This document shows positions 58,981 to 64,000 of a stretch of 64,000 bases of DNA, one piece after another (the stretch's first letter is position 1; each line of letters opens with the position of its first letter). A model generated the notes under the pieces. The model was not told the origin of the DNA. It made no database searches and worked only from the letters and a program-made list of their open reading frames with translations. Location of the stretch: positions 275,011 to 339,010 of the forward strand of contig JAMPIV010006382.1 of NCBI GenBank assembly GCA_024509875.1, given 5' to 3'. This stretch comes from Oreohelix idahoensis. Lineage: Eukaryota; Mollusca; Gastropoda; Stylommatophora; Oreohelicidae. Position numbers and translations under genes: made by a program.

Positions 58981-60062
58981 CAAATCGGGCCCTACTCATA
59001 TTTTTAAGTCAGTGCTTCTCAAACTATCTGAAGTGGAAAAGAAAAGTATATATGTTAGTTCCCAGGTCCCAGTCAGGGGTTTTACCTTTGTTTTCTGGAA
59101 TAAGTTAGTTGCACTTTGCTGAGAAATACTGTCTCTCAAAATGCCAACTTGTATCATTGATACTGTGAGGATGTATCACATATATGATTTTTAAAATGTC
59201 ATTGTTATCCAGTTTTTGCTCAAATCAAAAGTGCACAGTTCATCAAACAATCTAGATCTGCTATATGTTTAACCTTCGGTCAAGGCCATACATCAAGTCA
59301 TGTGACATTTCTGATAACTGGCCAACCCCAGTTTTTGGTTTTCAGTCACATGACACTCGTGTGCACACAAGGGAGATAATATGCTAACAATGCTTTAGCA
59401 CTTGAAAATACATGCATTTTTTAAATTCTAGTGGTGATTATTTGCTTTCATTTGTGATTTTTATTCTTTTTTTTTCTATTTAAACTGTGTACCAATTATT
59501 TATACAGATGTGTCATTTACAGACATTTGTGGCAAAGTTTTTTCAAGTCTGTAATTGCACAGTACAAATAAAATAATTGTCACATTTTTATAATCTTTTT
59601 CTTGTAAAGCAATTGTTTTGCTAAACTGGAAGCAAAAATTATGTGGGCTCTTTTGTTCTTCTTTAAACCTAGCCTTCAACAATATTCATGCATTTCAGAT
59701 TTTGTAATCAAATTATACACCACATTATGCATTGCTACGTATTATAGTTTGTAAGAGTTTGAGTAGACTACAACTTTATGTCTGCTCCATGCAAGTTTTT
59801 TGTTAGGAGATCCAGTGCTTCTCAACCATTGTCTGTAGTGCCACAAGGTATCCATAAGCTGTGGGTAATGGATTTAAGAAAGGTCATTAATTTTTCAATG
59901 ATTATCCACATACCCTTTACAGTATTCATTGACCTTTGCTCACCTTTCCCCCCGGAAAGAACTACAGTGAATTAAATACACTTTGTCCCTTAATATGGCA
60001 GTAAACTCTTATCCCTGGAAGAAGAGAAACTCATTATAATGACGACTACTAGTAGGCCTACT
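58981..60062. other. AT-rich, no gene seen
   Basis: No supported coding or repeat feature, except CAGTGCTTCTCAA at 59011 and 59814 in the same orientation, reminiscent of hAT ends but not paired as inverted repeats. Confidence 0.4.
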
Positions 60063-60619
60063 ACTTACTTACTTAGTTGTTCCTTTTCTAACCTGGGGTG
60101 TAGAGGATTACCAGAGAGAACGTCATACTGTGCTATCAGCATTCTTCCTCCTGGCTTAGTTCCAATCTAGTCCTCGGTCCTTCAGGGATTGTCTAATGTT
60201 GTCTTCCCAGCGAACTCTGAGTCATCTTGGAGGTCTGGATCCCTGGTCTTTGGTTTCCCATATTTGTTGATCTTCTTCCATTCCAAACCATCATTGTTGG
60301 GACTTTTCTACTTGGGTCTGCAGGGGCTAGGTTTTGAAACCTTGCCATATCATCTTGTTGCAGACCATCTTGTTACTTCAACCACCTTCCTCAAATACCT
60401 CATGTCTGAGGTTTGGAGCTGGCTTTTGTGGGTTGTAGTTATTGCCCATGACTTGCATCCATATATTAATACTCCATTAATATGGAGCAGTATACAGCTA
60501 TCTTCATCCCCTTGTCAATCTCTCTTTTGCTGAGGAATCCTTGATTTATTGCCTGAAAAAATCTCCCAGCTGCTGCTTTTCAGGAAGCTAACTCCTCTTT
60601 GATGCCTCCCTACCAGTTA
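60063..60619 (-). mobile_element. LINE family with (TAAG)n tail, copy 4
   Basis: Minus-strand 3' fragment beginning with the CTTACTTACTTAGTTG tail and running to the GCCTGAAAAAATCTCCCAGC and TTTGATGCCTCCC blocks, as in copies 1 and 2. More diverged; no target duplication found. Confidence 0.8.
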
Positions 60620-61077
60620 AGAATTCAGCATATCAGAAAAGTGATCTATCAGCTGGCCCCATTTTAAGCATCCATAGATCCAGAAGACTGTAAAGATCAC
60701 TTCATACATACAGTATTTCAGTCAGCAGCCTGCTATCAGTGTTGGACATGGACACAAACCAATAAACTGTAAAGAATAAACACCATTACACAGTGAAGAA
60801 AATCCACCACTGATCAGTAAAGAACACTCACCAACTTGTGAAATTAAGATGCCAGAGAAAAGCTGCAATAAAACACAATGTAGTGAGAGGTGAACATTCA
60901 GGACCAACATTGGGACAGCATTAGTTACAAAATATATTTTGATACAAAGAAACGTTGATTTTGACACAGTGATGATTATTACAACTAGCCAGCAGAACAG
61001 GCTTTTACCTCAAAATGAAATTGGCCAGGAAAAGATGATAACCCAGGGGAAGATGCAATGAGTGTTGAAGACTCAAC
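60620..61077. other. no gene seen
   Basis: Unassigned sequence between a LINE fragment and a minisatellite. Confidence 0.4.
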
Positions 61078-61437
61078 TGCTTCATGTAGGAAGACATGCT
61101 TGCCTCATGTTGGAAGACTTGTCTGCTTCATGTTGGAAGACCTGTCTGCTTCACGTTGGAAGACTTGTCTGCTTCAAGTTGGAAGACCTGTCTGCTTCAT
61201 GTTGGAAGACTTGTCTGCTTCAAGTTGGAAGACCTGTCTGCTTCATGTTAGAAGACTTGTCTGCTTCAAGTTGGAAGACCTGTCTGCTTCATTTTGGAAG
61301 ACTTGTCTGCTTCATGTTGGAAGATGTGTCTGCTTCTTGTTGGGAGACCTGTCTGCTTCATGTTGGAAGACTTGTCTGCTTCATGTTGGAAGATTGTCTG
61401 CATCATTTTGGAAGACCTGTCTGCTTCATGTTGGAAG
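61078..61437. repeat. 23-bp minisatellite, about 15 units
   Basis: The unit is TTGGAAGACYTGTCTGCTTC + AYG, with a few units altered (AGATGTGTCTGC, AGATTGTCTGCATC). Overlapping long frames on the plus strand are repeat artefacts. Confidence 0.95.
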
Positions 61438-61779
61438 AATCATGTCAGGGTTAACTTCCCCTCCTCCCCCCACCCATATTTTATAACGTGAGCAAAAGAA
61501 GCTTTAATTCTGTGTACAAAGTATATGAGGGATTCATGCCACTTGTTAGGGGTATGCACTTTTAGTAAGGTTGAAAAACACAGATATAGTGTACAAGTAA
61601 AAAGCTACTTGTGTGAATTATGTTTCATCCCAGATTTCTAATAACGGTTATGACATGTACAGATTAGTCTTGTATATAAAGACACATTTTATCTAGAGTG
61701 TGCGAATAGACATTCTTGTAGATAAATGTGCATATTTGAAAAGTAGAGTGTTTGTACGAAAGACTGGATACAGCGATAC

Positions 61780-62480
61780 ATACAGAAAGCATTACACAGA
61801 CAAAGAGATGGAGATATATAATGGTTTGTTTTATAAGATGGATAATGATAAGAGATACACTGAGAGAAAGGCTGATGGTTTGTTTTAAAAGATGGATAAT
61901 GATAAGAGATACACTGAGATTTTTTTTTTAAATAAAATTTTGCCTCGTTTTGGCGAGGCTCGTCCTGTTCAACCTAGTTGGTTATATTAGGGCGCATGTC
62001 CAAATATAGAAGGCGTTTAAAGTCTGGTAATATTACAGAAACACTGGGAGAAAGGCTGAGGGTTTGTGCTGAAGATATGTTTTAAAAGATGGAGAATGAA
62101 ACAAGATACATGGAGAGAAGGTGATGATGATAAAGAGATTCACTGAGGGAAAGGCTGAAGGTTTGTTTTACAAGATGGATAATACGACATTCATGGGAAG
62201 AAAGGCTTATGGTTTGTTTTACAAGATGGATAATACGACATTCATGGGAAGAAAGGCTTATGGTATATTTTAAAAAGATAGATAATAAGAGATACATTGA
62301 GAGAAAGTCTTCAGGTATGTTTTACAAGATGGATAATACGAGATACATTGAGAGAAAGGCTGATTGATTGTGCTGAAGATTGTCTTTAAAAGATGCATTA
62401 AGAGCTACACATGAGAAAGCCTGAATCTATGTTTTAACAAGATGTAAAAGGATAAGAGACAAAGGCTGAAGGTTTGTTTT
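61780..62480. repeat. degenerate ~60-bp tandem array with SINE-like insert
   Basis: Repeated blocks GAGAGAAAGGCTGA, GGTTTGTTTTA and AAGATGGATAATA, in about ten diverged units. Between 61919 and 62030 lies a foreign segment: T run, TTTTGCCTCGTTTTGGCGAGG, GCGCATGTCCAAATATAG. It is related to 33516-33610 and 34998-35050. Confidence 0.65.
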
Positions 62481-62488
62481 ATAAGATG

Positions 62489-62592
62489 GATAATGAAAGA
62501 GAAAACTTGATTAATGAAAAACTAGTGCATGTGTTCAACAGATAATGAAAGAGAAAACTTGATTAATGAAAAACTAGTGCATGTGTCCATTG
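62489..62592. repeat. 52-bp exact tandem duplication
   Basis: GATAATGAAAGAGAAAACTT at 62489 and 62541. The copies differ only near the ends, so it is recent. Confidence 0.92.
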
Positions 62593-63009
62593 TTTGAGTA
62601 AATCCATACATTAAAAGAACAAAACAAATGTATGAGCAGCATTGTATTGTAAGTGCTTACTACACTGAGCAGGTCATGTTTGTTTGCAACCAAAGATGAT
62701 TTTTCCTTTAAATAAAATAAAATACAGAAAAACAACTACATTGTTAGAATTCCCTTTATTGTTAGTGTTTTATTTATTTATATCTAATTCATTGTTGCTA
62801 TTTTCAGAGCAGTGTTGGTTATACCTGGGGCATACTTAGATATGGCACTCGGGTGTAACCTTCCTACAGCACAGAAACACACACTAAAAAAAAAAAGAAG
62901 AAATACTTGTATATTATGCTTGCAAGTAGATTTTTAAACAGTACATTACTGCCATAATAGTGTCACATTATACCCCGCTCCTGGCTGTCACCCCGGGCCA
63001 ACTGCCACC
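62593..63009. other. no gene seen
   Basis: AT-rich up to about 62940, then a short GC-richer stretch at 62975-63010. Confidence 0.4.
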
Positions 63010-63530
63010 CTTAGCATCTTCTTCTTCTTGGATCCTTAGCCCCTGACTAACAAAACAGTCAGTGGCCATCACGCCTAGTGTCATCTTGTAGGGCAGCAAA
63101 ACAAACTGTCCCCATTTTGCTCGGTAGGTGGCCATCCTTCGTGCCGTGCCCCAACTCTAGTTCATGCTTTGCATCTCAGCCTCCACTGTTCTCCACCAGG
63201 TTGTCTTTGGTCTACCTCTCTATCGCCGTCCTTCTTGGGTCCATAGCATAGCAGTTCTGGTGATGGTGTCAGGGTCCCTTCCAGTTCCAGCGTCTGCCTG
63301 CAATGATGGTGTGCATGCCTTTTTGACTGCACCGTGTAAGCAGTTCCTTTTTTTCCAATTTGAAGAATTTTCTTTTAGACAGGTTGTGTGGAAAGAGGAT
63401 AATTTCACCCTTAGGATGCCACTGGGTTATCCCATTTTTTTTACAGAAATGTTGGATACCAATGTACAAATTGTTGGAATTAAATCTTATCCACTTTAGC
63501 TGCTTAAGGAGCATCATCATTTATTACTCT
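63010..63530 (-). pseudogene. LINE 3' end, family of 43389-45682
   Basis: The minus strand reads the tail GATGGCCACTGACTG, then upstream the basic C-terminus (DPDTITRTAMLWTQEG-like) and, toward 63500, FPHNLSKRKF-like pieces. It matches 45240-45680. Frameshifted. Confidence 0.8.
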
Positions 63531-63559
63531 TCAACTCTCAAAGAAGCTTCATGTTGAAG

Positions 63560-63850
63560 CTTTCTTGTTCTGTGCCATTAGGTCAAGGTCATTCCATGTC
63601 TTCTTTATCTCATGTCTGCCACCAGTTCCCTTCTCCACATGTTATTCTGTCTCCTCTATCTCTTATGGCATATCGTAATTCACTACCCTTCAGCTCCGAA
63701 AGAACAACAACATGACAAGCCTACCTGTCCAGTGCCAAGCCTACCTGTCCAGTGCCAGTCGCTCAAGGTCTTTCCATGACTTCTTTGTCTCTTTCATGTC
63801 TGTCTCCAGGTCCCTTTTCCGTGTGATTTTTGGTCTCCCTCAATCTTTTA
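63560..63850 (-). pseudogene. two LINE C-terminal tails in tandem
   Basis: Two minus-strand copies (about 63570-63670 and 63755-63850) share GTCAAGGTCWTTCCATG, TCTTTRTCTC and a GTCTCC block, matching the tail at 1740-1860. Between them AAGCCTACCTGTCCAGTGCC is duplicated (63718-63737, 63738-63757). Confidence 0.6.
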
Positions 63851-63959
63851 CCCTGGGAATTCTAGAACAAAGACTGTCTTGTTAGCTGAAAGTGGAGGTC
63901 ATCACATTATCTTAACAGAATAACAAACAGTTCAGACCAGTAGTCATGACTATCAGTCT

Positions 63960-64000
63960 TGTCATGCTTAGATAGGTTTTAAGGTTATTTATGGTCCCGC
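63960..64000. repeat. start of the 6645-type repeat, cut by window edge
   Basis: TGCTTAGATAGGTTTTAA then GTTATTTATGGTCCCG, nearly identical to 6652-6690. The rest lies outside the window. Confidence 0.75.

Noticed and set aside
58981..59840. hAT element bounded by CAGTGCTTCTCAA at 59011 and 59814
   Set aside because: The two sequences are in the same orientation rather than inverted, and no 8-bp duplication was seen.
61058..61491. Plus-strand frames rich in LEDLSASCWKTC-like repeats
   Set aside because: Product of the 23-bp minisatellite; all three frames stay open for the same reason.

Overview
This is a window of animal nuclear DNA, AT-rich and packed with transposable elements. The coding sequence is intron-split or of retroelement origin; there is no bacterial operon structure, rRNA, tRNA or CRISPR that I can see. 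The mix of elements (Gmr1-like Ty3/Gypsy, several RTE-like and RNase H-bearing LINEs, a Penelope-like element with a GIY-YIG endonuclease, a mariner, TTAA-flanked MITEs and many minisatellites) fits an invertebrate, most likely a mollusc. That placement is an inference from repertoire, not from a diagnostic gene.

Host gene. Five putative plus-strand exons (4864-4957, 5261-5292, 11685-11812, 35234-35359 or to 35407, 35547-35606) have plausible splice sites and mutually compatible phases. They end in a TGA, so they look like the 3' end of one gene whose product I do not recognise. If correct, the intron 11813-35233 is about 23 kb and consists almost entirely of nested transposons.

The nest (12.0-33.4 kb). 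An old minus-strand LINE with an RNase H domain is split at 12889/33182 by Gmr1-like element B (12890-33181, TSD GGATG). B's left LTR is split by a second Gmr1-like element, A (13735-23443, TSD CCAAG). B's gag is split by a 906-bp TTAA-flanked MITE (28978-29883). Both LTR elements lie on the minus strand and have the unusual pol order PR-INT-RT-RNase H. By eye, A's LTRs differ at about 1 % and B's at about 2 %, which agrees with the order of nesting.

Elsewhere. 0-9 kb: a 5'-truncated RTE-like LINE inside a 43-bp minisatellite, small MITEs, and a 2.6-kb repeat of unknown class whose start recurs at the window's right edge. 9.65-11.1 kb: a 32-bp minisatellite open in several minus frames. 36.3-37.65 kb: a nearly intact mariner with one nonsense codon. 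41 and 51.8 kb: two inverted copies of a 232-bp TTAA MITE. 43.4-45.7 kb: an RTE-like LINE with TSD. 46-60 kb: four copies of a second LINE family with a (TAAG)n tail. 48.8-49.5 kb: a third TTAA element. 50-54 kb: TA-flanked pogo-like MITEs and three minisatellites. 56-57.8 kb: a Penelope-like element. 61-64 kb: minisatellites and LINE tails. Distances and identity figures were read by eye without alignment software.
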